A program made the translations under genes and the position numbers. Positions 1 through 12,649 of a stretch of DNA of 64,000 nucleotides are shown here, piece after piece (position 1 is the first letter of the stretch; the number at the start of each line of letters is the position of its first letter). The notes under the pieces are model-generated. The model was given only the letters and a program-made list of their open reading frames with translations. It had not been told where the DNA came from and did no database searches. Source of the stretch: Sapria himalayana (taxonomy: Eukaryota; Streptophyta; Magnoliopsida; Malpighiales; Rafflesiaceae); the NCBI GenBank assembly GCA_029783825.1, contig JAREIK010003351.1, forward strand, positions 496,151 to 560,150, written 5' to 3'.

Positions 1-350
1 AACCCAAATTATTTAAGCCCGGTCAGGCCATTGTGCCATGTTGGATACGCATTGTTTATCCCTCTGGATCATGCCATGTCAGAACGGTTCTGAAGGATGT
101 AGACCCAACAAAGGTAATCACCGTGCCAAGCATTGCCGAGCCGGATACTCAAGATTCATATTGGGTAAAAACCAGCACGATAAAGCTATACATGATTTAG
201 TGCATGTCTCAGCATGAGGCTAACCCATACTAGCCTAGACTAGTCATCGTATGCAGCACAACATGATGTGGCAAATAGGCCAATAGAACAATCTACACCT
301 TTGGCTAACCGACTAGCAATCACTGCTAATATAAGCAGCTAGGAGTAAGC
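1..350. mobile_element. hAT-like GC-richer relic at the window edge
   Basis: The block is GC-richer than the AT-rich sequence to its right and is full of the short words that mark the subterminal parts of the hAT family here (GTGCCATG, CATGCCATGTC, GCCCGGTC). No terminus or target duplication is visible, so it is a decayed fragment, probably cut by the window edge. Confidence 0.4.
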
Positions 351-1739
351 TTGTTGAATGCTACCTTAAATTATTAAATTTAATATATATATATATATAT
401 AATGTATATAAAAGTTTAAAAAAAACAAAATTTATTTTAATATAACTACATTACAAATGTAATAATACCAAATATATAAAAAAAACATTACAAAAATATA
501 TCCAAGTCTAAAAATATTAAATTAAGATAAAAAAATCCTATGAAATGCACACAACACACCAGTCCAATGTCACTTTGTCTATTCAAATTATCATAGCTGA
601 TAGTCTTAATATCATTGTATTTGTCTATGTCATCATTTATTTGTAACTAATTCATTTTATTTTGAAAACTCACAGTCTTCTCAATTTTTCAAGCATAATA
701 GAAATTCAATGATATTTGATTATAGTATGAGTCTTTTATTTGAAATTACATTCACACTCAAAAAAAAATAACTCCAATATCACAATAAATACTAATGAGT
801 TAATAAATTAAATATTATTTTAGATAGCATGTAAAACATAAATTCATATGATTTTTAACAACTTAATATATCAAAATTTTTTATCACTTTAAGATATAAT
901 AAAATTATAATTGATGTTTAAATATATTAACAACTCGCTCCTATTTGATTAATCTCTCATCATTTTTTTCACAACTAACCGAATTAAAAAGTTAGTCTCT
1001 GAATATCATATTAATCTTCATGCTTGGAGGTTCGCTAAAGATATTATAATTATTTTCATAATATTTAAATAAATTATTTAATTGATCATAAATCTTACTA
1101 TCTAATTTTTGTGATTAGTTCCACAAATGAATATGTATTTGATAAAATTTATCACTCATTCAACCTTAATCATAAAATTCATATGAGTAGTCAAGCAATG
1201 AAAAAATAAAATGAATAATTAATATTTAAATTATTTTTTAAATTCAATATTCACGATACAAAATTAAGAAATTTTATATATTTATTAAAAAGACTACTAA
1301 TGTTACACATGCACACAAAAGAAATGCATGTAGTGAGAGTGAACAATGAAGAATACATATTCAACATAAATAAAAAATTTTAAAGAATATAAAAAATAAA
1401 TTTTATGTTACAATCTAATTCATTAATTATTTTTTTACTAATTTTGATATTAATATAGCTGAATATCATACATTGATAAGCAACACATGAATCTAATATA
1501 AGATTATTCCTATTGATCGACCAATGTATTATATGATAAGCATACTAAATATAAATGTGAATATGATGAAACAATCAATGATCTTTCAAAAATATAATTA
1601 GAAGATTTATGTTAGTAATGAACTTAGACATATCTTCTCTTACAAACTCGTGATAATAAATAAAGAAGATCATTGAACTTGAAATTAATCCAAATTCAAA
1701 GACAACACAGCTCAAACTTAGAAGTGTTAGTAAGATTGT
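351..1739. other. AT-rich stretch, nothing recognised
   Basis: Apart from a (TA)n tract at 382-401 this is A/T-rich sequence with many stops in all frames. I see no gene, RNA or element terminus. Confidence 0.6.
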
Positions 1740-2360
1740 GTTGGGGCAACATGGCCTTAATTTTTTAGACCCAACCTAGTAATAGTGTCATGTCTGACAT
1801 TTCATCCCATTAGGTCATGTCAAGGCACAAACTCCAAGTGAGGCAGGCTCGACTGAGACATTCACATGAAAAGCCATGTTGGGTCATATTCATGTCGAGT
1901 AAAAACTAACACATGAATATAAGTGCCTATTTTATAGAAGTGTTTGTACAATGGGCACGTGTCAGACATACACCATGCTTGTTTGTGTTGGTCATGCCAA
2001 AGGCTCATGGATCATACCTAGCACGGAATGTGGCCCATCCCAATGGGCCCGGCACAACATTAGGCATGTCCAGTCATGGCTCTAGACCATATCATGCAAT
2101 GCAAAGAATGACATTTTCATGTCATGTCTTGAGTTAGGCTAGGGCTGCCTGATCCTACTAACATGTCTAAACCCAACTAAACCTAACCCAACTCAATATC
2201 AATCTGAGTTTAATAATTTCAATTTGAGTTGGGTTCAAATTGAATTATTAAGGTTTAAAATCATGTCCAAACACGAATTAATATTTTTTGAATTTGAGTT
2301 AGACTTAGATTTGAGTTGGCCCTCAACTCAACTTAACCCACCCAAGTTGCAATCCTACAT
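1740..2360. mobile_element. hAT-like GC-richer relic
   Basis: A GC-richer island uses the same vocabulary as the hAT subterminal regions (CATGTC, GGCCCGGCACAAC, TCATGCCAAAGG, AGCACGG). It ends in a run of CCAACT/TTGAGTTGG words at 2160-2350 that read in both orientations. The ends are too decayed to define. The 74-codon open frame inside it shows no homology I recognise. Confidence 0.4.
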
Positions 2361-3990
2361 ATTTTATGAAAGTATGCTAATACAAAAAATCTAATATAAA
2401 ATTTTATGATCAATACATGTTTTATAACTCCTAATAAATTTTATATTTTTAATAAATTGATTTTAAATTATTTATTAACTAAAAAATAAAAAAAAAAATA
2501 TTAAATCTATTTCAAAAAAAACTAACTAAAATAAATATATTCATCAAAACAAATAACAAATTATATTAAATAATCTCATATCTCAACTCTTTTAAATCCT
2601 CAAATATTTGAATGAATTAGATCAAATTTATCTTTAATCATATATGTCTGACGAGTAGTTTCAAAATCTCTAGTATGACTTTCTATTTGACTTGTCTCAC
2701 AATATAATGTAGAGACCATTGTAATAGTAAAATCCAGAATTCTCAAATTTGGCCAAAAATAAATAATTAAGTCAAAAATAAACAAACAAATAATCATATA
2801 TACTCAAAAACCTAATAGTACACTTAATCATAAAAAAAACACATCATTCATTCAATCCTTAACAAAATTCATTAAAATATTTCAATATCATAAAAGAATA
2901 TTAATAAAAAAATAACAACAAAATCAAGTCATTTAACAAAATAACTTTTTGAAAATAGATTATTTGGGCATCTAGGAATAAATAAAATTCAATAAAAAAA
3001 TAGGTTAAATATTATCAGAGACAATAATTTTAGATATTTTATAATTAGCTATATCAATATTCAGAAAGCTAAAAAATAATAATAATAAATATGCAATTAC
3101 TTGTGATGTGAATATTTTCCCCTGGTCAATAATCCAAGAATCTACATGGTGAAGACAATGTATAGAACATGAAATATAAAATGATATGAGAGAGAAGATA
3201 TGATGTTCTTTTCTAATAAGAGTCATTATGAGTAAACTCTATGAAGGGAACCTAAATGGACTTGATAATCAACTTATTTCCTTTCATAATATGTAGTACT
3301 TTCAATTTCCTCTTTGAAAATAACTTCTAATTATTATCTATGATATGATCACTATTCTTATAATATATAAATTGTATTGAGTATTTCCTGTCTATGCCTT
3401 TATCATGATTGTTACTCTCATTGCTTCCAAGGTATATCATATGAAATAATTCTCTATAACTCCATTGAGTCTATCACGTCCAAATAAATATTGTCAGGTA
3501 GGGAATACAATAAATATCATGCCAAAGAGTTATACTTCATGTCTCACTTTCACAGTCACGTCCACCTTCATTGAGAATACCCCTAAGAACTATGTAGCTA
3601 AGTATGTTAAAATAAAATGAGTAATAATCTCTACTAACCCTATAAGCTCATTTAATCTCAATCTAATCAGTTAAGAAATCACATCATATATTTGTATTAT
3701 TCAAAATGAATATAAGAATACTACAAACTCATTAAATTTTACATTTAATACATGAGATGAGAGTCGACAATAATGTCTCAATAGATTGTCATAAGACATT
3801 AATTAGAAATCAATCAATAATTAAATCTCATTTGTCATTGTTGGGAGGCTCATATGTCAGATGGTCAAACTTTTATCGACTAAAAAAACCACATATGAAC
3901 TGTGGAAGTCCATTTTAGATAATTCCTCTATCCAAGTTTCAATACAATAATAACATTGATTGTTACTTCCTCCACCAATTATATAAGTGA
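2361..3990. other. AT-rich stretch, nothing recognised
   Basis: Long A/T-rich sequence with only short unrelated open frames. A TGTTGGGAGG at 3838 could be an LTR start, but no partner LTR, primer site or coding relic supports it. Confidence 0.5.
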
Positions 3991-4380
3991 AACACATGTG
4001 AACTAAACCATGCTATACCACTTCGCACCACCTGCCATACCACACTGCCCCACATGACACAATACATTGGACCACATTGTGCACAATAAGGCATACACAA
4101 CATGAACTATTATACAACACAATTACACACACTAAACTTGGCACTACCACATGACATGTCATCGTGCGCACCTTCATACATACTACAACATACACACATT
4201 ATCATCTATACCACGTTGTGGTAACCTTAACCAACAATACACACATTGTCATCATGCACACACAATACATTGTGCACAAAGTTCATGCACACATTGTACA
4301 TAATAGACACACATTTACACCATCACACACACATTGTCACTTAAACATATTATCTCTCTCTAGGATATGTAAACCCTAAC
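3991..4380. repeat. CA-rich degenerate repeat block
   Basis: The plus strand is dominated by C and A, and the words ACACATTGT, TTGTGCACA and CATGCACAC recur at irregular spacing (for example near 4071, 4245, 4268, 4290 and 4330). The open frames on both strands here are low-complexity by-products. It looks like an old, slipped CA-rich tandem array. Confidence 0.5.
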
Positions 4381-4639
4381 TCTAAAATCATGATTAAATA
4401 AACTCAATACATTTTTTTTCTCCCATACAAATCAAACAACAAATCCTAATCTACAAATAAGTAAAAATATTGGGATAGCTTGTATATTATGTGCTCCCAT
4501 CATAAAAATAATATAATAACTAGAATACTAAATAAATTGTAATAATTATTATTTATAATATTATTAAACTAATAATAAAGATTTTACTTAGAATATTACT
4601 CTGAAAATATTTGATAGGAAATCATATGTGACTGACTTA

Positions 4640-5020
4640 TCATGAGTAGTAATGAAAAAACCATATCGGACTAGTGGATCCAATCGGTTTGGCAGTCGAT
4701 TAATCCCAATACCAATCTGATTCATGCAATTGGTGCGGCAGGCGAATGGATCAGGCATGAGCCACTTGAACAGGCAGTTCAACCAATGAACCATCCAGAC
4801 TAGATGCTTCTAGGGGAACCAATAGGTTCCCAATAAAAACAAATTTTTAAAAAAGACTTCATTTTGCAGGCATCATTTCAATTTTAAGGAATAACAAAAA
4901 GGCACCTGCAACAACCATCTTTCTATTTAATTTTTTTTGAAAATATGTGATGCCTTATGCAGCCATCTTATATACAATAAAATGATGGTTTCAATCGGAC
5001 ACAACCATCATTTTAATTTT
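4640..5020. repeat. GGTTCAA-type repeat and hairpin block
   Basis: At 4640-4830 there is a GC-richer block with repeated words on the minus strand (GGTTCATTGG, GGTTGAACTGCC, CCGATTGG), followed by a 12-bp perfect inverted repeat at 4979-4990 and 5003-5014 around a 12-nt loop. Similar words recur near 5836-5870 (TTGGCTTGACCGATG), so these may be the two ends of one small decayed element. That pairing is inference. Confidence 0.35.
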
Positions 5021-5769
5021 TAATAATTTTATATTTAATGTTTTAATTTTAAATTTTTTTAAATTTTTCCTTATATATATATATATAAACAATATCAAGT
5101 TCATCCCTTCATAACATTAAGCAATACCAAAGTTCAAATTAGTCTAGAATTTGCATTTGGTATTTTAGTTTGTATTTTATCATTTCATTTCCGTAAACTA
5201 GCACTAAATATTTAGAATTAATAATTTATAATCATATTTCTCTTTATCTAATTAGTTAGTCACTAGTAATTAGTTGTTACTCAATATTTTAATTATGTTT
5301 AGTATTTTTGAATACTTCAGTTTACAAATAATGGAATCAAATTCATCTGATTAAGACAAGATTCCAAGCTCTTGACTTTTTGCAAATGATGAATATGATG
5401 GCGTCATTGTTGTAGAAGAAGCTGATTTGGTGAACTTTGATTTTCCATTTTTTCAATTTGAATCACATCTTAATTTTCAAAATGAATGAAAAAAATATTT
5501 TACTTTAAAATTTTATATTTTATCTTTATTATTATTGTGGTTCATATTTTAATTATTAATATTGTTGATACCATTTGTAGTATGATATATGAATACTATG
5601 TGTATGATTCAATGTTAGTACATTGTTGATGTTATTAATATTTATTTTTTGTTTTTTATTTATATATATAACAAAATTTAGGATAAGTTTAATAAAATAC
5701 TCTAAAAATATGTTCTTAAAATTTATATAGAATTCATATACATTTAATAAAAAAATATATATTCTTTTA

Positions 5770-5803
<34 letters not shown>

Positions 5804-6552
5804 CATCACCAATTTGATAGCTGTTTGAATATTGGCTTGACCGATGATCCATGATCCAGTAACTTTTCTAGTTCGTTCACTAATCTAATTTTTCATCCAT
5901 GAACATGAGATTTATTATTTGATAAAAATTTTAAAATTTTTTTTGAAGTCTAATTTGAATCAACATAATAAATAATAATACAAATATAAAAAAATATTAC
6001 ATTGATTAATTAATATATTTCAGGTCAGAGATATAATATTACTATAATTTCTAAATTTATTAATTATTAATTATTAATTATTAATTATTTTTAATTTTTT
6101 TAATATTTTATCATATCAGTGTGACAAGCATTTTCAAGAATTCTAAGATAATGAGTTAGAGATATTTCTAAATAAAATATAAAAACTTAATATATTTTTA
6201 AAATTTTAGTAGAAATATCATATCATGGAAAACATTTCTAAGATACAAAATTTTATTTGATAGATATTCTTAAATTATTTTTACAAATACATTTATAATA
6301 ATATAATTATTTAAAATATTTTTTTAAAATAGATAAGCTTCAACAATTCATGTTACCGGTACATCATCAATACATCAAATACACATAGAATCAAAAATGC
6401 TAAAAACCTTAAAGAAATGGCATAACATCTTGATTAATAGTGAATAAACAACTTTCAACCAACATCTAGCTCATGACTTACACAAATGATAATCCTAAGT
6501 TTTCTAGATTATCATACTAATTTATAGCATACTAACATCTAGCTCACAACTT
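5021..6552. other. AT-rich stretch with microsatellites
   Basis: Contains (TA)n at 5072-5086 and 5777-5802 and a TAATTAT heptamer array at about 6058-6092. An ATG at 5331 opens a short stop-broken frame with an acidic stretch (DEYDGVIVVEEADLV), preceded by a TATA-like run. I do not recognise it, and it may be a remnant of an element's coding region. Confidence 0.4.
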
Positions 6553-6704
6553 TTAACCAATATGCATAATTCCAAATTTATAGCATACTAACAAAAAAGG
6601 ATTGAAATGATGCTTTGTGGAGTCAAGGCTTTGCCAAATGAACTTCAAATACAAATTCATCGACACCTTTGTAATTAAACTAAACATCATCAACAACAAG
6701 ACAT

Positions 6705-6794
6705 CACAATAAGTCAATGACCACAACAAAATACCACAATAAGTCGGTGACCACAACAAAACACCACGATAAGTCAATGACCACAACAAAACAT
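6705..6794. repeat. Minisatellite, 3 x 30 bp
   Basis: Three head-to-tail 30-bp units start at 6705, 6735 and 6765. They differ at only a few positions (AGTCAATG versus AGTCGGTG; CACAAT versus CACGAT). Because the unit length is divisible by three, the minus-strand frame at 6553-6813 reads a 10-residue repeat with consensus LLWSLTYCG. There is no evidence that this frame is expressed. Confidence 0.85.
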
Positions 6795-6839
6795 TAAAGC
6801 ACAAAAAACACATCTAAAAAAGATCTTATTACAAAACCC

Positions 6840-8331
6840 AAATCTAAAAGTAGAGAAATGAGAAGAATGGAGAGATATCAAATAAGCAAAGGAGAAAATG
6901 GTAGTGTATAAAAAGAGAGAGAAAAAAGAAAAATAGAAAAATTATGTGAAATAGAATAGAAGAAAAAAAAGGGTGAAGGCAAAGATGATTGTGGGTGTAG
7001 TACCCATCGCCTAGGGCCCCACCTTAGGGTACCACACTAGAGATTCTTAGTCATAATAAAAAATAAAACAAAAAATTTTACTTTAAATATCATACTTTTT
7101 TAGAAATTCATATTATTAAATTATAAATAACAAGATTATCATGAGAATAAAATATTTAACAAAATTTTAAAATTTTTAATTGTCGAATTTGAATCAGCAT
7201 AATGAGATATATCACATATGTGAAAAAAATTACTTAAAAAATTCATATATCTTAGTTTATAAATATAACATCATTATAATTTTAAAATTTTTCAATATTG
7301 ATTATGTTTCATTTTTGTGAAATGTTATCTAAAAGTGACAATTAGGTCATTTCGGCATGGGGTGGAATAATGACCTAAACCTACTCATGAATTTAGATCA
7401 TATCGGATTGAGTCAGATCAATAAGTAATCTGATCCAAGCTAACCTAGGTTTGATACAAGCCTCAGGGCCTTTAGTCTTGATTAGCCTACAATATGCAAT
7501 CGACATTGCACATATATATAATTTATATAATATAAATATAATATGAATGCATGTGTACATATATACTATATATATAATACACACACACATATATATATAT
7601 ATAAATAACTTAAATAATATTAAAAGAATTAATTTAATACAGTACAAAATTAAAACAATTACATGAAAATCAAAAACATTCAAATTCTTTGAATATGAAA
7701 TGTAAAATATAAAAAAATATATGTTCATGCTCATAGATTATGATCACCATCTATATGATTCTAATCTTGACAATTCAAATTTCCAATATTATCGTGGAAT
7801 TCATTTTCAAATACTTAAAGAGTTATTCATTTATCTTCTCAATTATTTAAGCATATCAAAACTTATGTAATATTTAGTTGTAGATTTTTCATGCTATATA
7901 TAATGTCATTCACAATTACACAAAAAATAGATTTCAATATTATTGAATACATCAAAGGGACTAATAGATTATATAACATTTTAGATTGTATGAAAAAATA
8001 TATATTCATATGATGTCTACTAATTTAATATATCACAATTTTTATATTAGTATGTAAAAAATAGAACATCAATTGGTCTCTAAATATTTCAAAAGCTCAC
8101 ACAAATTTAAAGGATCACATCATCATTTACCTTAATTAACTGAATAAAAATTGTATTATCTTCAAATACGATATCGATTACTATACTTGGAGGCTCACTA
8201 CCTCGATCATATTTATTTTTATAATATTTATATAAATTTTATAATTTACATAAATTTTACTTTTCATTTCTTGTGAATTATTCGTAAAAGTACACAAATT
8301 TTATAATATTTTCAACTCATTCAACTTTAAT
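6840..8331. other. AT-rich stretch, nothing recognised
   Basis: Holds a short GC-richer island at about 7003-7042, (CA)n/(TA)n tracts at 7570-7602 and otherwise A/T-rich sequence. No coding signal or element end could be supported. Confidence 0.5.
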
Positions 8332-11300
8332 TAGAGGTATCAAGTTGGACGGGTAGTCCGAACCCAATACGTGCCAAGCCAGGCATGACCCAACTGCCTT
8401 GCCTGATGACATGGTTCTTCAATACGACCCAAAATCATGCCTAAGAACTCGGGCCGGGTTAGGGCACGGTCCGATTAGCCCGACCCAGATATCTATAAGC
8501 CAAACTCTTGTGACCTGTCAGGCCTCAGCCCGACCCCAAGCCCAAAAGCCAAAGCTTCTGAAACTATCAAGTCGAACCGACCCAACGGTCAAGAAAAATA
8601 AATAAAAATAAAAAAATAGATGCGCACACCTTTAGCCATTGGATGCACCCCCAATGGCTAGAGGCAAAAATTCAACGGCTATCAGGTTTCTACCCATTAA
8701 TATTATTAAAAAATTAAATAAAATTCAAAAAAATAATTTTTTTTATAATTTCATATCTATAAATATTCTCCTTTCATTTTTTAATCTCTATCATATTCAT
8801 ATTCATATCCATATTCTCTCTCTCTCTCTCTCTCTTGTCTCGTCACTCAATCTCTCTCCTCTAGGAACTTAGGTGTGGATTGTGATGGGGATATCAGATA
8901 TCAGATATCATACATTATCATTCAATAAATAGGCAATACCAAACAATTAGATATTATTTTTAAAATTTTATTTAGTTTTTGATTTTAAGTTATATCAATA
9001 AGTTAATATAAAATAATATTTAATTTAAAAAATATAATTTAAAATATAATTAATAAACTAATAGAAATTTAAAATAATAAATAATAATTTTAATGACGAG
9101 AATGAAATTAACATTAACATAGATAATTTTAAAATTAATAGCCAAACAAAAAGATCTGAGACTGCTAAAATCTTATTTTCTCATATAGTCTCGACCCAAA
9201 TATCTAAAAATAAAAAATAATAAATATATATATAATTTGAACTCGCTTAAATATTATACAAAATAGAAATGTATAGGATGTCGATGAAGAATCAGAACAC
9301 TACAAATATTATAAAAATATATTAACATATAAGAGTTAATGTACGACTGAGTACCTTAAGAAGCATGCCGAATAATACATCAAAAAATATAGTATATTAG
9401 ATCATAACCAAACCCAACTGAGCGATAAAATTTTTTAAGGTTAGATTTAGTTTAGTTCCAATATTGACCCCCTTCATATATTGCAATGAGTTAGAATGGA
9501 AATGAAATGTCAAACTAATGACCCTGATAAATCTTCCAATCATATTTTTAAAATATCTAAAAATAATCAATATCATAAAGACATATTTTTAGCCTTCATA
9601 TGATAGAAATTTTAAGTTCACATTTAAGATCAACAAACTAAAATACTATAAGTTAGAATAAAAAATAATAATTAATAAATTTAGGAAATATAATAACATA
9701 ATATCTATGATGTCTGATATCAAGACTAATCATTATTATGCAACTTATGTATGACTCACCGCCCACTATGTAGATTCTAATAGAGACTAAATAAAAAAAA
9801 TATTATAATTTTCAAAGATTATTAATCCTCATGATGATCCAATAATTTATGAGTATATGATGAGAATTTTTAGAAATAATAATATTCAAAATAATATATA
9901 ATATCATATTAGATAATGCATCTAATAATAAAGTTACAATTAACACGTTTGTTAAAACTATAAGAGACAGACTATTAGAAAAGATTTTTGATGTTAGATA
10001 TATGTCACATCATTAATCTCAAAGTAGAAGTAGGAATAAAAATTATTTCTCACTTTAAAAAGAATATGTAACTCACTAAAATTTTTTCATATCTCATAGA
10101 CAATATGAGTTAAGTAGTTTCTATTTGTCTGCGAGTCTTAAAAAAAAATTTAATCGGATGTGAGACACTATTGAAATTGCACATATCTTATGTTGGAGTC
10201 ATGTTAGATATGAACACGTAATATTCAACGACGTCAATAATAAGAGTGTTAAACTGATTATTAGCGACACTGACTAGACTACAAAATTGCACTTATAAAA
10301 TTCTTAAATTTTTTATGATATGACAAACATGTGTTCATCAGCTTATACTCTCACAACTTGTATTGCACTCAAGTGAATATACAAAATTAATAATATATTT
10401 AAAAAATTTAGAAATGACCTGCATTTAGTGACATGACTCTTGAAATAAAAATTAAGTATTTAAAGTACTTATCTACTATTTTATCTCTTTATTATCTGAT
10501 TATTTACATAAATCATATGGTAAAGATAAAAAAAATAAAGAATATTTTGACATATATATCTTCATGCATGAACCATGAACATTAACCTAAACTATTTATT
10601 CACAAAAAGTAAACTGAGCTCAATTACATACTATGATACTAAATATGATGATAGTAGTAACCAAACTCCAAGTACGGAGATAAATATCATATTCAGAGAA
10701 TATAATTTATTAATTCAGTTAGCGAGAAAAAAATGACAAAGTAAATCATCAAATAGGAGCGAGCTGTCACGATACTTAGATACTAATTAATACTCAATCA
10801 TATCATATACTGATAACAAGAATCTTGATATTTTATAAAGATAAAAATTATGAGTCCACATATCTCATACTATTTAAGATGACACGAAATCTATTTATTC
10901 CTACGATATTGAGTGTAGCATCGGGGTCTACTTTTTTTAGTGTAATTAATATGATTTCAAATAAGAAATCATGACTACGATCAAATATTATTGAGACACT
11001 AACATGCAATAAGGATTTGGAGAATTCAAGATTAAACATTCAGGATCATGCTGAAACAAGAACGAAAGAGTTATTAACAGTTGATAACTCATTAAACTTT
11101 AAAGAGGTTAAGCACACTACTAGTAATATCATCAAATATTTATGCGATAATGATCTATTGCATACTAATACCGATTGACATTGAGATTGAGACATAGAGC
11201 TTATATTATTATTATTGAGATTAATAATTTTTATTTTATTTTTTTATTATGAGTTATGACTTATTTTATTTATTTTTTTGGATTAAATGATCAATGATAG

Positions 11301-11746
11301 GATGAATGTATTTTTTTATATTTGTTATTATTTATTGTACTTTGTTATTTATGTTAATAAATTTATTTTTTATAATTTATATGAAATAAATAAATAATAT
11401 AATATCACAACTCATAAATGATAATTTAAAATATAAAATTTGTAAAAAAAATTAAAATAATTAATCTACAATTCCACAACAATGGTGAGATGGAGGTGAG
11501 ACTGAGACGATGACAGAAAGGGTGAGTCGAGTTGAGTGCGAGTTGATCTCAAACTCAAAGTCCTAGCTGGCCGGCTATCCCAGGCTAGGCTTAGGCTGGA
11601 ATAACTGAGCCCGAACCAGCCCAACTCAACATGGCACAGCATGGCCCAGCTCAAATCCAGCCAATCTCAGGCTAATCATGTCATGTCATGTCGGTCATTA
11701 TTGGGTCGTGTCATGCAGACATGGCATGTCCCATTTAACACCTTTA
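8332..11746 (+). mobile_element. Large hAT transposon copy 1 (degenerate)
   Basis: The left end reads TAGAGGTATCAAGTTGG, then a GC-rich subterminal zone (8340-8600), a hairpin (8634-8659), a TATA box (TCTATAAATA, 8756-8765) and a (CT)n leader near 8815-8834. Transposase remnants follow on the plus strand, collinear with the better-preserved copies at 50877-55377 and 55408-59346: BED finger about 9210-9400, middle region 10140-10500, C-terminal region 10600-11165. A GC-rich tail ends in TTTAACACCTTTA at 11746. An identical 8-mer, CTTTAATT, lies at 8325-8332 and 11742-11749; if it is the target duplication the last few terminal bases have been lost. Every reading frame is broken. Confidence 0.8.
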
Positions 11747-12646
11747 ATTGGGATAACCCATGAAAGCAAACCTAAGCACATCCCATCATGGCCAAAACTA
11801 TGTCTAGAGCAGACACAAGCTTACCGACAACATGGCTCAAGTTATCTCGGGTTAGGATGTATGTCCCTCATGCCTCAAAACATGAGACATAACATGAGCC
11901 GAGTCATTGATTAGTGTTAGATGTGTCAAACGAGCTAAGTCGGCCTGGCCTGGCACGGGCACGGCATGGTTCAGTCGTGCCAGTGCTCGCGCCCAGCACA
12001 ACACATTACAATGTCGTGCTCATGCCCGACACGGAATGCTACAATGTCATGCCCGTGCTCGGGACAGCACGCTCCAATGTCATGCCGGCACGTGGGCACG
12101 ACACGATTGACCATGCACCGAACATGATCAATATAAGTCAATGCCCGACAGGCGAAGCTCTCCAAGCCTCAAAAGGAAGAAAACGCACGGTAGCGCGGCA
12201 GCGCGTCGCCAAAATCCTAACTTTTTAAAAAAATTAAGATTTTGTTCGGCCCAAATCAAGCCGAACCCGATGGCTTTTGGCCCGAGGGTCCATGCCAAAC
12301 CGGCAAAGTACAGTAACTATATCAGGCCATGCATGGCACGTTACAGTAACCGTGTCTGGCCCAACACTATAGCTCAGTTGGGCAGCCTAAAACCGGGCCG
12401 GCCCGTTTGACACCTCTAATTAGTGCAAGCTAGGTTTAGCTCAGATAACCAAAACATGCTAGCATGAATTGAACCTAAGGTAGGTTGAATATGAGTTGTG
12501 TCAATCAAGTATAGCCCATGCCTAGTGTCCAAGTAGTGTCAGGGTTTGATTTGGCCCAACCAAGGCAACCTGCAGACCGATGAGCAATGTCGAGCTACCC
12601 TCTTTTAGAGGCATGCCAATCCAATATGCCCCATATGTCACCTCTA
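11747..12646. mobile_element. hAT-related GC-rich segment hosting a nested element
   Basis: GC-richer sequence on both sides of the nested element 11918-12418 continues to a hAT-like right end, ATATGTCACCTCTA, at 12646. No matching left end or target duplication was found, so it is either a separate decayed non-autonomous copy or a tail rearranged from copy 1. Confidence 0.5.
11918..12418 (+). mobile_element. Non-autonomous hAT element A (501 bp)
   Basis: Termini are TAGATGTGTCAAACG on the left and, read inward from the right, TAGAGGTGTCAAACGGGC. Flanking 8-mers ATTAGTGT (11910-11917) and ATTAGTGC (12419-12426) agree at 7 of 8 positions, the signature of a hAT target duplication. The interior is GC-rich, dense in GGCACGGGCACGGC-type words, with no transposase coding. 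Several open frames cross it because the GC content lowers stop frequency; none is a credible gene. Interior order (GGCACG clusters, CGCAGCGC-like block, A-tract, GTTACAGTAACCGTGTC) matches elements B and C. Confidence 0.88.
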
Positions 12647-12649
12647 ATT

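Noticed and set aside
11907..12410. Overlapping open frames on both strands around 12 kb
   Set aside because: They lie in a GC-rich non-autonomous hAT element with few stops; no protein family matches. The same applies to frames at 42828-43360, 55091-55710, 56957-57413 and 33155-33541.
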